Assembly: GCF_014873855.1 (NCBI RefSeq)
Contig: NZ_JADBEL010000010.1
Location: 1 to 64,000 of the forward strand
Direction of reading: 5' to 3'
Length of the DNA: 64,000 nucleotides
DNA from: Sporosarcina limicola
GTDB lineage: Bacteria > Bacillota > Bacilli > Bacillales_A > Planococcaceae
The notes under the pieces are model-generated. The model was not told where the DNA came from, searched no databases, and saw only the letters and a program-made list of their open reading frames with translations. Position numbers and translations under genes: made by a program. The number at the start of each line of letters is the position of its first letter. Position 1 is the first letter of the stretch. Below, in pieces: positions 17,375 to 26,696 of the stretch.

Positions 17375-17436
17375 AGATTTATGATAGAAATATAAAAATG
17401 CCAGGCGCTAATACGCACAGCATTTTTATATCAGGT

Positions 17437-18507
17437 TCAGTTATTGAAACGTTCTTCAGGGGCTTTATTTGCTGAACCGGTCAGACTGGAACTACTATCA
17501 GTTAGGCTAGAGGAATCAGGGATGATACCAAGATGTGCTTTTAAGAGATCTTTCACATTATTCAAATCTGTATCATCAAGCTTCCAAAAGTAAACTCTAG
17601 GCCTCGACTCATATTCTTTCCACCAATCGTCGCCTTTCAAGCTGATGGCGTCGACTTGTGGCATGCCGCCATTTGCATACTCAAAGAGCGCTGTTATCTC
17701 TTTGAATGTCATGTCAGTTTTCATGTTATCACCAAGGGCCTCGATGACATCACCATACTTCGTTATCGATTTGACTGAAACTGCTTCCTTCATGATTGAC
17801 TGTAAAATCATTTGCTGGCGTTTACCACGTTCGACATCACTGTCAAGTTTGCGGGTCCGAGCAAGTGCCAGTGCATGCTTGCCGTCAAGATGTTGAAGGC
17901 CTGGTTTCAAGTGGATTGTGTATTTATCGTTCTCATCCTTTTCAATCCGATCGTATGGAACTTCGGCTTCAATTCCTCCAAGAGCATCGACAACATCAAT
18001 GAACGCATTAAAATTCATCTTCACATAGTAGTCGACCGGGATGTCAAACATTTCTTCAACCGTTTCTATGGTAGCTTTTGTTCCGCCGAATGCATGAGCG
18101 TGCGTGATTTTGTCATGATATCCGACTTCTGGGATATAGACATATGAATCACGTGGAATACTGACAAGCTTTACTGATTTTTTATTCGGATTCAGTGTGG
18201 CAAAAAGAAGTGCGTCTGATCGGCTGTTACTATCGCCTTGATGTCGTACCTCACTGTCATCAACGCCAATGAACAGAATTGAAATGTTATCGTGTGCCGG
18301 TTCAACCTTTACTACACGTAAATCGGACTTCGGTCTATTGGGAACGGGTTCGTGTGACTCTTCTATCACTTTTTCAGCCTTGTTGAGCAATGTAGCCGCA
18401 TAGGTTGCGATGACAAGAAAAGCTGATAGAGTGACGAGTAGGGATACTTTAATGGCTAATCGCTTTTTGGAAGGTTTGCTCTTCTTTTGATAATCTTTTC
18501 TCTTCAT
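17437..18507 (-). CDS. tagV: LytR-CpsA-Psr family wall-polymer ligase
   Basis: Membrane-anchored phosphotransferase of 356 residues that attaches teichoic acid or similar polymers from undecaprenyl carriers to peptidoglycan. A Lys/Arg-rich N-terminus and one TM helix (about 21-43) precede the LCP domain (about 85-240). Motifs include LFIGVDDSE, RSDALLFATLNPN, SIPRDSYVYIPEVG, KITHAHAFGG, DALGGIEAEVPY, GLQHLDGKHALALART and RGKRQQMIL, with the usual pyrophosphate-binding Arg/Asp residues. The start has GGAGG eight bases upstream. Gene order tagO-LCP-yvyE-degS matches B. subtilis yvhJ (tagV); the symbol rests on that synteny. Confidence 0.88.
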   Translation of the reverse strand: MKRKDYQKKSKPSKKRLAIKVSLLVTLSAFLVIATYAATLLNKAEKVIEESHEPVPNRPKSDLRVVKVEPAHDNISILFIGVDDSEVRHQGDSNSRSDALLFATLNPNKKSVKLVSIPRDSYVYIPEVGYHDKITHAHAFGGTKATIETVEEMFDIPVDYYVKMNFNAFIDVVDALGGIEAEVPYDRIEKDENDKYTIHLKPGLQHLDGKHALALARTRKLDSDVERGKRQQMILQSIMKEAVSVKSITKYGDVIEALGDNMKTDMTFKEITALFEYANGGMPQVDAISLKGDDWWKEYESRPRVYFWKLDDTDLNNVKDLLKAHLGIIPDSSSLTDSSSSLTGSANKAPEERFNN

Positions 18508-18675
18508 TCAAAGTTCCTCCGGAATCTGCAAGTAAATAATTCTCCCTAGCAGATCATATAAGTGACAAAATCCTATCAACTGATATAGACATCATCATGG
18601 GACACAATGGTTTAATTACTCATAAAACTAACACATTATCCATTATACTATCTTCTTCGCTAAACGTACACTGTT

Positions 18676-19308
18676 TCAGACATCGAATTCGAGAAACTCA
18701 CTAGAAATCGACAGCATTTTCGCGTGCCCCCTAGTCAATTCAATCATCCATGAGGTGAAGTCACCTATTTCCCCAACGGCAACATACATGAAAAGGTCAA
18801 CCCCATCTGTATAGGCAATTTCTTTTAATTGGTATTTTGATTTTCTTACTTCGTTCTCGACTTTACCAAGCCAAGTATAGTCAATTGTTACTTTCATTAA
18901 ATAATGATGTTTCCGTTTGACAGTTCCTGTTGCAATGATTCCTTCTGTTGTTGCTCGACCGTAAGCACGTATCAGTCCACCCCCCCCCAATTTAATGCCC
19001 CCGAAATAGCGGGTTACTACGACGACCGTATCTTTCAGATTTTGCTTTTTTAATACTTCCAGCATGGGGATGCCTGCTGTTCCGGAAGGCTCACCATCGT
19101 CATTGGCCTTTTGGATTGTGTTATGTTCGCCAATTATATACGCAGAACAATTATGTGTCGCTGTATGATGTAGCTTTTTGATATTGTGGATGAAGTTAAG
19201 TGCTTCCTCCTCCGATTCAGCACGTTTCACATAAGTCAGGAATCTTGACTTTTGAATCGTTAACTCGCTTTCACCATAATTTTTAACTGTAGTATAATCT
19301 GCTCGCAT
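18676..19308 (-). CDS. yvyE: YigZ/IMPACT-family protein YvyE
   Basis: Conserved protein of 210 residues whose cellular role is not established; the family is related to eukaryotic IMPACT and to translation-factor-like domains. The ATG at 19308 follows GGAGGTG; the frame runs 14 codons further up without a ribosome site. Typical motifs: KKLHHTATHNCSAYIIG, DDGEPSGTAGIPML and TRYFGGIKLGGGG then LIRAYG. The last motif is written with a run of nine G on the coding strand (18980-18988), a slippage-prone tract. The position between the LCP gene and degS is as in B. subtilis. Confidence 0.9.
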   Translation of the reverse strand: MRADYTTVKNYGESELTIQKSRFLTYVKRAESEEEALNFIHNIKKLHHTATHNCSAYIIGEHNTIQKANDDGEPSGTAGIPMLEVLKKQNLKDTVVVVTRYFGGIKLGGGGLIRAYGRATTEGIIATGTVKRKHHYLMKVTIDYTWLGKVENEVRKSKYQLKEIAYTDGVDLFMYVAVGEIGDFTSWMIELTRGHAKMLSISSEFLEFDV

Positions 19309-19455
19309 TTGCGGCACCTCCGTCACTTGTAATGCAATTTTAATATCCATTTGGTCCTATGATGATATAATAAATGAAGTGTGAAAGGAATTCACCATTC
19401 CTACTACATTCCTTACATTACACAACTTCCCAATCTATGGGTAGGAGGGAATTTA

Positions 19456-20613
19456 TTGAAGGGAAATTCAATTAATATTCAAGCGCTTGAAACCATTTTC
19501 AATAGTATGGTTCGTGTAATGGATCAGTCGAAGAATGATCTCTACATTATAAGTGAACAGAGCCGTCGAGACCTAGAAGAGATGCAAAAAGAGCTCATCC
19601 TTGTCAAGGAAGATATTTCCCGGGTAATAACTGAAGGAGATTACCTGGAGAAGATGACTCAACACTCTCGAAGGAGACTTGCGGATGTTTCGAAGAACTT
19701 TGTGTGCTATTCGGAAAGTCAGGTGAAGAGTTCTTATGAAACTGCGAATGATTTGTTTGTTCAATTATCTGTCAACAGGATGGAGGAAAAGCAATTACGA
19801 GGTCGGCGGGACGAATTGGAAAGACGTCTTGCTACCCTTTTAGAAACAATCATGCGGGCAGATCAACTTGTTACCCAAGTGGCGACTGTTGTTAATTACT
19901 TAACATCTGACTTGAAAGATGTTGGAGAAGCGCTTAAAACTGCGAGATATAAGAAAGAATTCGGTATACGAATTATTCAGGCACAGGAAGAGGAGCGTAA
20001 AAGATTGTCCCGTGATATTCATGATGGACCAGCGCAAATGATGGCGAATGTCTTGATTCGATCGGGATTGATAGAAAAAACATATGTCGAAAAAGGTTCT
20101 GAAGCAGCATTTTCTGAACTAAAAGACCTAAAGGACATGGTGAGAACCGCGCTTTATGAAGTGAGGCGTATCATATATGATCTTCGCCCTATGGCACTTG
20201 ATGATTTAGGTTTGATACCAACATTGAAAAAGTATTTATCTACAATTGAGGAATATGAGAAAGGAACTACAATTCATTTCTGGGATACTGGAAATGAGCG
20301 ACGTTTTCGCTCGGATTTGGAGGTGTCTATTTTCCGACTTGTGCAAGAAGCCGTAACAAATGCATTGAAACATGGAAAAGCCAAGGACATTTGGGTGAAA
20401 ATTGAATGGCTTCGCGATATAATGAATATTAGTATTAAAGATAGTGGACAAGGCTTTGACAAAAATGAAGTGAAAGATAAGTCTTTTGGTATTATCGGTA
20501 TGAAGGAGAGAATTGAGTTGTTAAAGGGAAATGTGACAATCAATTCAATGCCTGGTAGTGGAACGAGTATACTTTTTCAGATACCGCTACAAAATAATTT
20601 GTTGGACGATTAG
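19456..20613 (+). CDS. degS: Two-component sensor kinase DegS
   Basis: Cytoplasmic sensor kinase of DegU. The TTG at 19456 follows AGGAGGG by 6 bases and gives 385 residues, the same as B. subtilis DegS; the frame extends upstream to 19381. The N-terminal half is a sensing domain with a long coiled coil (about 110-185), then the HisKA_3 box RLSRDIHDGPAQMMANV with His189. The HATPase domain has NALKHGKAKDIWV, DSGQGFD and GIIGMKERI. It controls exoenzymes, competence and motility through DegU. degU starts 18 bp downstream. Confidence 0.95.
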   Translation: MKGNSINIQALETIFNSMVRVMDQSKNDLYIISEQSRRDLEEMQKELILVKEDISRVITEGDYLEKMTQHSRRRLADVSKNFVCYSESQVKSSYETANDLFVQLSVNRMEEKQLRGRRDELERRLATLLETIMRADQLVTQVATVVNYLTSDLKDVGEALKTARYKKEFGIRIIQAQEEERKRLSRDIHDGPAQMMANVLIRSGLIEKTYVEKGSEAAFSELKDLKDMVRTALYEVRRIIYDLRPMALDDLGLIPTLKKYLSTIEEYEKGTTIHFWDTGNERRFRSDLEVSIFRLVQEAVTNALKHGKAKDIWVKIEWLRDIMNISIKDSGQGFDKNEVKDKSFGIIGMKERIELLKGNVTINSMPGSGTSILFQIPLQNNLLDD

Positions 20614-20631
20614 ATGTATTGGGAGGAAATC

Positions 20632-21309
20632 ATGATGACGAAAATATTAATTGTAGACGATCACCAGCTTTTCCGCGAAGGTGTTAAGCGAATTCTAGAT
20701 TTTGAAGATTCGTTTGACGTTGTAGCCGAAGGGGATGACGGATGCGAAGTACAGGCGCTTTATGAAGAATATGCACCAGACGTAGTCCTAATGGATATTA
20801 ATATGCCACGCATGAATGGTGTTGAAGCAACAGAGCTTCTCATCGAGGAAAATCCCGATGCAAAAGTAATTATGTTATCAATTCACGATGATGAATCGTA
20901 TGTTTCACATGCAATGAAAACAGGTGCACTTGGATATATGTTGAAAGAGATGGATACGGATGCAATTATTCAAGCAATTAAAGTCGTTGCGTCAGGTGGT
21001 TCATACCTTCATCCAAAGGTGACACATAATCTTGTAACGGAATTCCGCCGTTTAAGTGAGCGTGAACATAAGGGGTCATTTCAACAAAATGAAATTCGTC
21101 GCCCCCTTCATTTGCTGACAAAGCGTGAATGTGAAGTGTTGCAATTGCTTACGGACGGGCAAAGTAATCGAACGATAGGAGAAACGCTTTTCATTTCTGA
21201 AAAGACGGTTAAAAACCATGTATCGAGTATATTACAAAAGATGGCTGTGAATGACCGGACACAAGCAGTTGTCACCGCAATTAAGAACGGTTGGGTAGAA
21301 GTTAAGTAA
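20632..21309 (+). CDS. degU: Two-component response regulator DegU
   Basis: NarL/FixJ-type transcription factor, 225 residues from ATGATG at 20632/20635 behind GGGAGGAAAT. The receiver has [18 protein letters not shown], the phosphorylated Asp in [13 protein letters not shown] (about residue 55), and a conserved Lys in YMLKEMDTD. The C-terminal LuxR-type domain has [16 protein letters not shown] and [16 protein letters not shown]. In B. subtilis, unphosphorylated DegU supports comK expression; comK lies 1.3 kb downstream here. Here degU is followed by a terminator rather than by yviA/fakB and comFA. Confidence 0.96.
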   Translation: MMTKILIVDDHQLFREGVKRILDFEDSFDVVAEGDDGCEVQALYEEYAPDVVLMDINMPRMNGVEATELLIEENPDAKVIMLSIHDDESYVSHAMKTGALGYMLKEMDTDAIIQAIKVVASGGSYLHPKVTHNLVTEFRRLSEREHKGSFQQNEIRRPLHLLTKRECEVLQLLTDGQSNRTIGETLFISEKTVKNHVSSILQKMAVNDRTQAVVTAIKNGWVEVK

Positions 21310-21330
21310 TCCCATTTTCGAATGAAGATT

Positions 21331-21364
21331 GAAGGGCCTTCCGCCGTTTGGAGCGGCCCTTTTA
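21331..21364 (+). terminator. Intrinsic terminator of degSU
   Basis: AAGGGCC and GGCCCTTTT bracket a nested CCGCC/GGAGCGG-like stem. It lies 22 bp past the degU stop and just before the lipoprotein ribosome site. Confidence 0.75.
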
Positions 21365-21384
21365 CTTATGCGGGAGGAATAAAG

Positions 21385-21894
21385 ATGAAAAAAGGACTTT
21401 TCGTAATGATCATGTCGAGCGTTCTCATACTTGGTGCATGTAGCAAGGATAGTACAGTTGTAGAAGAGAAGAAGGTGGGATTCAATCTGATAGGAGAGAC
21501 GATTGAAGAGGTAGCGGGTGTCCCTGCTAATGAAAAAGAACAGATTTTGGCTGCATTTAATGCTTATATCGACGCATTCAACGACAAAGATATCGACCGA
21601 TACATTGATACACTTTCGGAACGAACAGAGAGCTTTGATAAGATACAAGAGCGTGTGAAATTAGAGGATACATTCAGTAAATTGGATATTAAACGTGAAG
21701 TTTCTGATGTGGTAATCGTTAAGTATGAAGATGAGGAGGCTCAAGTGTTCACAAATCTTACAACTTCGGTGAAGCAGTTGGATTCAGGTCTTGAAACGAA
21801 TCCGAGTGGTAGACAAGTTACTTTATTTACAAAAGATGATGGTGAGTGGAAAGTGGCGTCGGTCCATTATATTGGTAATGATGAGAAGAAGTAA
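21385..21894 (+). CDS. Small lipoprotein with NTF2/SnoaL-like fold
   Basis: Predicted lipoprotein of 169 residues. The ATG at 21385 follows GGGAGGA; the longer frame from 21322 reads through the degU terminator. The signal MKKGLFVMIMSSVLILGAC gives Cys19 as lipidated residue. The mature part contains AAFNAYIDAFNDKDIDRYIDTL, here split by function as an amphipathic helix, then beta strands ending GEWKVASVHYIG, a pattern typical of NTF2-like domains. I do not recognise a specific family, and its ligand and role are unknown. It has no operon partner. Confidence 0.75.
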   Translation: MKKGLFVMIMSSVLILGACSKDSTVVEEKKVGFNLIGETIEEVAGVPANEKEQILAAFNAYIDAFNDKDIDRYIDTLSERTESFDKIQERVKLEDTFSKLDIKREVSDVVIVKYEDEEAQVFTNLTTSVKQLDSGLETNPSGRQVTLFTKDDGEWKVASVHYIGNDEKK

Positions 21895-22004
21895 ATGTAT
21901 TGAAAACCTCTGGCTATTATATTTTATTGAAAGTCATATAGTTAATACACCAGTATTCTTTATATAATGTAAACATCATGTAAACATCATGATGGGCTAT
22001 TTTT

Positions 22005-22044
22005 AAGCTAAACTAATTCAAACAATTAGTTTAGCTTTTATTTA
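22005..22044 (+). terminator. Intrinsic terminator of the lipoprotein gene
   Basis: Perfect 14-bp stem AAGCTAAACTAATT / AATTAGTTTAGCTT with a CAAAC loop and following T-rich tract. A 12-bp tandem duplication, TGTAAACATCA twice, lies just upstream at 21968-21991. Confidence 0.9.
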
Positions 22045-22208
22045 TGATTAAAAATCCGATTTGGAATATTTATGAATGGAGCTGGTTCTCCTTCAAGGGT
22101 TATTCAAAGGAGGGGAAATTTACCTGAATCTGGTTGTTGATTTTTCACTAAAGAAGGCATATAGTTATTATAAGAACATATGTTTCTTGAAGGTGAGGAG
22201 TGGTTGCA

Positions 22209-22568
22209 ATGGCTTTAATTTCTTCAGAGGCACTACCGCATTTTGAAAGCATGATTTATTTGCCAATGATTCTTATCATTTTAGAACAGGACCGAGATTC
22301 ATTTAAAAAGGGCCCTTTCAAATTGAAAGGGCCCTATGTCAAACTAATTGACGATGCAACCAAGCTTGTACAAGCCGAACTAAAAGAAACAAGATTCTAC
22401 TTGAGTCGCCATAATATGAAAGTCATACGCAGTAAGACGGATGATACATTCACCGAGTATGTATTCATACATGGAGGTTATGAAGATGAACGACGCTACT
22501 TAAACGTCCGCTTGCGTAACCGAACAGAAGAGTTACTAGGCATGTATTTTTCGTTAGTCAAGAAGTAA
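22209..22568 (+). CDS. yhjD: YhjD-family protein of unknown function
   Basis: Cytosolic protein of 119 residues; the ATG at 22209 follows GGTGAGGAG by about 9 bases. The segments IYLPMILIILEQDRDSF, FKLKGPYVKLIDDA, RHNMKVIRSKTDDTFTEYVF and RLRNRTEELLGMYFSL match what I recall of the small YhjD family in Bacillus. The function is unknown. The coding sequence contains a striking 25-base palindrome at 22310-22334. It converges on comK with only one base between the stop codons and no terminator between them. Confidence 0.75.
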   Translation: MALISSEALPHFESMIYLPMILIILEQDRDSFKKGPFKLKGPYVKLIDDATKLVQAELKETRFYLSRHNMKVIRSKTDDTFTEYVFIHGGYEDERRYLNVRLRNRTEELLGMYFSLVKK

Positions 22569-22569
22569 A

Positions 22570-23097
22570 TCAGCGGTTGTTGAAATCGTTGAATTCCATA
22601 AAACTAGAAGGTCTACTCAATTGTTTTTGTTTTTTCAAGAAGTCTTTTTCTAAAATACTACAAAATGCATACTGCCGGTACATTGTCGTAGCTGAAATGT
22701 TTACTTTGAAGGAACGGTTATTTTCCATGTAGACGGTACAGCCAAGTGGGTTCGATTCTATATTATCAATCGCATGATATAAAAACCATACATTCTGTTC
22801 TGAATTTGGAGAGATTGTAGGTAAGAAAATACATGGTTTACCAAAGTCATTGGCTATGATAATTGGTGTTTTATGTCGTTTTCTTAGGGTGAGTCTGGCT
22901 GAATTCGTCGAATTTTGCAAGGAACCCCCATAATATTCACATGACTTTTTTATAATGTGAATTGGTTTTCTTGGAATGTATATCTCGCCGTTTCGTTCAA
23001 TGACACGTGTAGATATTTTATTGTCTTGATAGATAGGTTGTAACATAAAAGTGTCGAAGGATACAATGTAATTTGAAATTCGTTGACATCTGTCCAA
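22570..23097 (-). CDS. comK: Competence transcription factor ComK
   Basis: Master activator of DNA-uptake genes, binding AT-rich K-boxes in the minor groove. The best start is the TTG at 23097, six bases after AAGGGGTGG, giving 175 residues; the frame continues to 23130. Family features: an N-terminal strand YIVSFDTFMLQP, EIYIPRKPIHIIKKSCEYYG with the conserved SC(R/E)(F/Y)(F/Y)G motif, THKTP-like RKRHKTPIIIAN, FLPTISP, and WFLYHAIDNIE. In B. subtilis it is controlled by MecA/ClpCP, Rok, DegU and itself. The presence of comFA, comFB and comFC in the window is consistent with a working regulon. Confidence 0.85.
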   Translation of the reverse strand: MDRCQRISNYIVSFDTFMLQPIYQDNKISTRVIERNGEIYIPRKPIHIIKKSCEYYGGSLQNSTNSARLTLRKRHKTPIIIANDFGKPCIFLPTISPNSEQNVWFLYHAIDNIESNPLGCTVYMENNRSFKVNISATTMYRQYAFCSILEKDFLKKQKQLSRPSSFMEFNDFNNR

Positions 23098-23246
23098 ATA
23101 ACTCCACCCCTTATAATTGTATGCACACAATATTATTATAAGTCAGAAAATTTTTTATGCAATGCTTTTTATGTATAATAGGGATTCTTTTATCTATTTG
23201 GTACTATGTGGATTGTTAGTTGTATGTTAATAGAAAATATGATTAA

Positions 23247-23365
23247 GCCCCAAAAAGGTTGTTCCCTTTAAAAAACATCCTGAAAACCACAACATATAGT
23301 GATCTGATTAACCATATACATACCGCATATGGCGCTATAAGTAGCCGTTGGACCTTTTTGGGGGC
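23247..23365. repeat. 119-bp element with 13-14-bp terminal inverted repeats
   Basis: GCCCCAAAAAGGT (23247-23259) and ACCTTTTTGGGGGC (23352-23365) are inverted repeats bounding a non-coding stretch upstream of comK. It may be a MITE remnant or a long-range RNA stem. Otherwise the 23098-23471 gap holds only AT-rich comK promoter DNA. Confidence 0.45.
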
Positions 23366-23432
23366 GAATCAAAATATAAGCATAAGATTATATTTCATTT
23401 CATTCTAAAATAACGGGTAATAAGACCCTGCT

Positions 23433-23462
23433 AAAAGCCTTCCACAAAATTTGGTGGAAGGC
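23433..23462 (-). terminator. Terminator of the M20 amidohydrolase gene
   Basis: GCCTTCCAC (23437-23445) and GTGGAAGGC (23454-23462) form a 9-bp stem, with a short T-run following on the minus strand. Confidence 0.8.
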
Positions 23463-23471
23463 ATAATTAAT

Positions 23472-24635
23472 CTATTTCTGATACTCAAGTGCGGCAGAGC
23501 CTAAAGTCTTCGCAGCGAGAAGCATCGCATGTTCATCGATATCGAATTTCGGGTGATGGTGTGGGTACGGATCTGCTGGTTTCGCACCGGTAAAGAAAAA
23601 TGTCCCAGGTACTACTTCAAGGTAATAGGCGAAATCCTCGCCGCCCATTTGTGGTTTACACTCAACGACAGTATCCACACCGAGAATATTTTCAGCTACT
23701 GATTTTAGGAATTCCGTTTCAGCTGGATGGTTGACAACGGCAGGATAGCCACGTTCGTAACTGAACTCAATTGTACAGTCGTTCCCAAGGGCAACTCCAT
23801 CGATTACACGTCCTATTTCGCGCTCCATCAAGTCCCGAATTTTCGGATTGAATGTTCGCACAGTCCCACCTATTTTTGCTGAATCCGCGATGACGTTAAA
23901 TGCATTATCTGCAATGAACGATCCAATAGATAATACAGCAGACTCAATCGGGTTAACGCGACGAGAGACAAGTTGCTGTAAATTCATAACAAGTTGTGAG
24001 CCAATGACAATGGCATCTTTTGTCTGATGGGGAGCTGCGCCGTGACCACCTGAGCCTTTGATTGTAATGTCAAAGCGGTCGGCCGCTGCCATGATAGGGC
24101 CTGCTGAATATTCAATGGTACCTGTGGGTGTCAATGACCATAAATGTGTACCGAAAATGGCGTCGACCCCTTCAAGGCAGCCATCTTCAATCATAGGTTT
24201 CGCTCCACCTGGGGCAAATTCTTCTGCATGTTGGTGGATAAAGACATATTCACCTGCAAGGTCTTCATGTAGCTCATGGATTGCTTTTGCCAGTTGAAGT
24301 AGGGTCGCGGTATGACCGTCGTGACCACATGCATGCATGACACCTGGAACAGTCGATTTGTAGGGTACATCTTTTTCGTCTTGAATTGGCAGTGCATCGA
24401 AATCAGCGCGAAGTGCAACAGTCTTTCCAGGTCTCCCGCCTTTGACACGTGCGACAACACCATTACCACCTACCCCTGTCTTTACTTCAATTCCCAGATC
24501 TGCATAGAAGTCATGTATGAATTGCGCAGTTTTCTCTTCCATAAAAGATAATTCGGGATTCATATGGAGATGGCGGCGTATTACGACCATGTTTTCATAC
24601 GCATTGTCCAATTTCTCAAATAGTTGCTCTTTCAC
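23472..24635 (-). CDS. M20-family amidohydrolase
   Basis: Zinc-dependent hydrolase of N-acyl amino acids or related amides; 387 residues from the GTG at 24635 with GAGGGG upstream. Motifs: RRHLHMNPELSFMEEKT at the N-terminus, LRADFDALPI, HACGHDGHTA (metal ligands), HQHAEEFAPGGA with the catalytic Glu, and the dimerisation domain with HGAAPHQTKDAI. A late metal ligand is in YPHHHPKFDID. It is close to the N-acetyl/IAA-amino-acid hydrolase-like subgroup found in bacilli. The true substrate cannot be deduced. It is monocistronic. Confidence 0.92.
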   Translation of the reverse strand: MKEQLFEKLDNAYENMVVIRRHLHMNPELSFMEEKTAQFIHDFYADLGIEVKTGVGGNGVVARVKGGRPGKTVALRADFDALPIQDEKDVPYKSTVPGVMHACGHDGHTATLLQLAKAIHELHEDLAGEYVFIHQHAEEFAPGGAKPMIEDGCLEGVDAIFGTHLWSLTPTGTIEYSAGPIMAAADRFDITIKGSGGHGAAPHQTKDAIVIGSQLVMNLQQLVSRRVNPIESAVLSIGSFIADNAFNVIADSAKIGGTVRTFNPKIRDLMEREIGRVIDGVALGNDCTIEFSYERGYPAVVNHPAETEFLKSVAENILGVDTVVECKPQMGGEDFAYYLEVVPGTFFFTGAKPADPYPHHHPKFDIDEHAMLLAAKTLGSAALEYQK

Positions 24636-24719
24636 TCCAAAAACCCCTCTCAAAAATAGACTATAATAGATTGCATGGTAATCATTCTATTATATCAATC
24701 AATTGCTTTATGCTCAATC

Positions 24720-24870
24720 AATCGAGAAAAGCGTAAGCACCTGTTCAGAGACAGCAGGAATAAGACGGCTGGCGACGCGGCACACTTTGCCGCAAACAGG
24801 AGGGATGCAATTCAATCCAACCCCCGAACGGATTATGACGCGAGTCTCTAGTCGCTGAAGCTAGACAATC
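24720..24870. other. Structured intergenic sequence, no gene
   Basis: A GC-richer stretch between the M20 gene and hmoB containing short hairpins such as GCGGCA-CACTT-TGCCGC (24777-24794). It has no open frame of note. It resembles the structured repeat-derived intergenic DNA seen at 3637-3800 and 62797-63020, but no direct sequence copy is present in the window. Confidence 0.35.
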
Positions 24871-24906
24871 AAAAAAACGTGCCCCAGTAAGGAGTCACGT
24901 TTTTTC
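24871..24906 (-). terminator. Terminator of hmoB overlapping its 3' end
   Basis: AAAAAAACGTG and CACGTTTTTT are complementary arms around a 14-base loop. On the minus strand it begins within the last codons of hmoB (Lys/Glu-rich tail) and ends in T residues. Confidence 0.75.
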
Positions 24907-25416
24907 TTCTTCTTTTTTCTTCATCTGATATGTCGTTACGTAGGCGGCACCTGAGAAAATATGCGCTATGCTGTTAGCACCCACCGCAGTCGTATCTTCT
25001 GCGTGCGACCGTTTAAACGCAGAGGAGTTTTTCCAGCTTGTGAAATAAGAGCTGTCTGACCACTCTGTCAAAACAATATACGTATCGGAATCGAGTGGAC
25101 GTAGCAGGCGGAAGGCGATAAATCCTGGTTCGTCATCTATCGCATTTGTTCGACTTTGAAAGCGGTGTTCGAAAACCGGACGTCCTTCATCTGAAACAGG
25201 AATATTGTTGAAAACAAAGTAACCATTTTTTTGAAGTGTACCAGATGAACCAATGACTTCGTAGCGACGCGGTACCTGAAACACTGTTTTCTTCTCCGTT
25301 TCATGGAGTAGAAGGGAATTACCTGCACCGTACATGACGAACATATTTTTTTCTGCGTGTTTCTCTTTCATCTTTTCCATGAATTCGGGTGTCCCGGATG
25401 TCAAAAAAATATTCAT
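24895..25416 (-). CDS. hmoB: Haem-degrading monooxygenase HmoB-like
   Basis: ABM-fold haem monooxygenase of 173 residues, related to B. subtilis HmoB (YhgC), which opens haem to release iron. The N-terminal half is an extension resembling YITYGT-type strands. The C-terminal ABM domain carries VFEHRFQSRTNAIDDEPGF, RLLRPLDSDTYIVLTEWSD, FTSWKNSSAFKRSH (candidate axial His) and IFSGAAYVTTYQM. It is divergent from hemEHY, as in B. subtilis, so haem synthesis and breakdown lie together. The Lys/Glu-rich tail partly results from overlap with its terminator. Confidence 0.88.
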   Translation of the reverse strand: MNIFLTSGTPEFMEKMKEKHAEKNMFVMYGAGNSLLLHETEKKTVFQVPRRYEVIGSSGTLQKNGYFVFNNIPVSDEGRPVFEHRFQSRTNAIDDEPGFIAFRLLRPLDSDTYIVLTEWSDSSYFTSWKNSSAFKRSHAEDTTAVGANSIAHIFSGAAYVTTYQMKKKEEEKT

Positions 25417-25635
25417 TGAGTAAAACCTCCTTTAATTCATCTACAACCTTCTATTTTCCCCTATTTCAGAAATTAAAACAAACATTGTCGAAAGTATGGC
25501 GAATAAAGTAAAAAAGGGGGCACAATTTTATGACAATCGGGCTTAACGCTATACATTGCAAGGTGAAACATCTATATTAAATACGGATATAGGATGCAAA
25601 AATTGATAGTAAAAATGAAAGTGGGTATAGAGTAG

Positions 25636-26676
25636 ATGACAAAATTCAATGATACACTTCTCCGGGCAGCACGTGGCGAAAAGATTGACCATACACCCGT
25701 TTGGTATATGAGACAAGCTGGACGTTCGCAGCCGGAATATTTGAAAATTAAAGAGAAGTATTCTCTTGAAGAAATTACTCACCAACCTGAACTTTGTGCG
25801 TATGTAACAAAGCTTCCGGTCGATCAATACAATGTCGATGCGGCGATTCTTTATAAAGATATCGTAACACCACTACCGGGAATCGGTGTCGATGTCAAAA
25901 TTAAGGCAGGTGTGGGTCCTGTCATCTCAAATCCAATCCGAACGGTCCAAGATGTTCAAAATCTAGGCGACCTTTCACCACAAGATGATATTCCATTTGT
26001 TCTTGAAACGATTAAGATATTGACCAAGGAACAATTGAACGTTCCACTCATTGGCTTTGCTGGAGCACCTTTCACGTTGGCGAGTTACATGATAGAAGGC
26101 GGTCCGTCGAAAAGTTATAATTTGACAAAATCGTTTATGGTTTCAGAATCGGAAGCATGGTTTGCGCTAATGGACAAACTGGCGGATATGACGATTACAT
26201 ATATTACTGCACAAGTAAATGCAGGTGCGAAAGCGATTCAGATTTTTGATTCGTGGGTAGGGGCTTTAAATGTCTCTGATTATCGGATTTTCATTAAACC
26301 GGTGATGACACGCATTTTTACGGAGCTACGTAAGTTGAATGTTCCATTGATTACATTCGGTGTAGGTGCAAGCCACTTAGCGAACGAATGGCATGACTTA
26401 CCGGTTGATGTTGTAGGACTGGATTGGCGTTTGTCCATCAAAGAAGCGGGCGAGCGTGGCCTAACGAAACCGTTGCAAGGAAATCTCGATCCATCCCTAC
26501 TTTTAGCGGATTGGAAAATCATCGAAGAACGTGCAAAAGGTATTATCGAGCAAGGCGTAGAACATGGTAATCATATTTTTAACCTGGGTCACGGTGTATT
26601 CCCAGATGTGAAGCCGGCGACATTGAAGAAACTAACTGAATTTATTCATGAAACGAGTGCACAGTTGCGTAAATGA
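25636..26676 (+). CDS. hemE: Uroporphyrinogen decarboxylase
   Basis: Converts uroporphyrinogen III to coproporphyrinogen III; 346 residues, normal length. Signatures are [16 protein letters not shown] at the N-terminus, [30 protein letters not shown], and [11 protein letters not shown] with GNLDPSLL later. It is the first gene of hemEHY and overlaps the upstream in-frame extension of hemH; the hemH ribosome site lies just after its stop. Confidence 0.97.
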   Translation: MTKFNDTLLRAARGEKIDHTPVWYMRQAGRSQPEYLKIKEKYSLEEITHQPELCAYVTKLPVDQYNVDAAILYKDIVTPLPGIGVDVKIKAGVGPVISNPIRTVQDVQNLGDLSPQDDIPFVLETIKILTKEQLNVPLIGFAGAPFTLASYMIEGGPSKSYNLTKSFMVSESEAWFALMDKLADMTITYITAQVNAGAKAIQIFDSWVGALNVSDYRIFIKPVMTRIFTELRKLNVPLITFGVGASHLANEWHDLPVDVVGLDWRLSIKEAGERGLTKPLQGNLDPSLLLADWKIIEERAKGIIEQGVEHGNHIFNLGHGVFPDVKPATLKKLTEFIHETSAQLRK

Positions 26677-26696
26677 CAAATGAAGAGGTGAACTTG

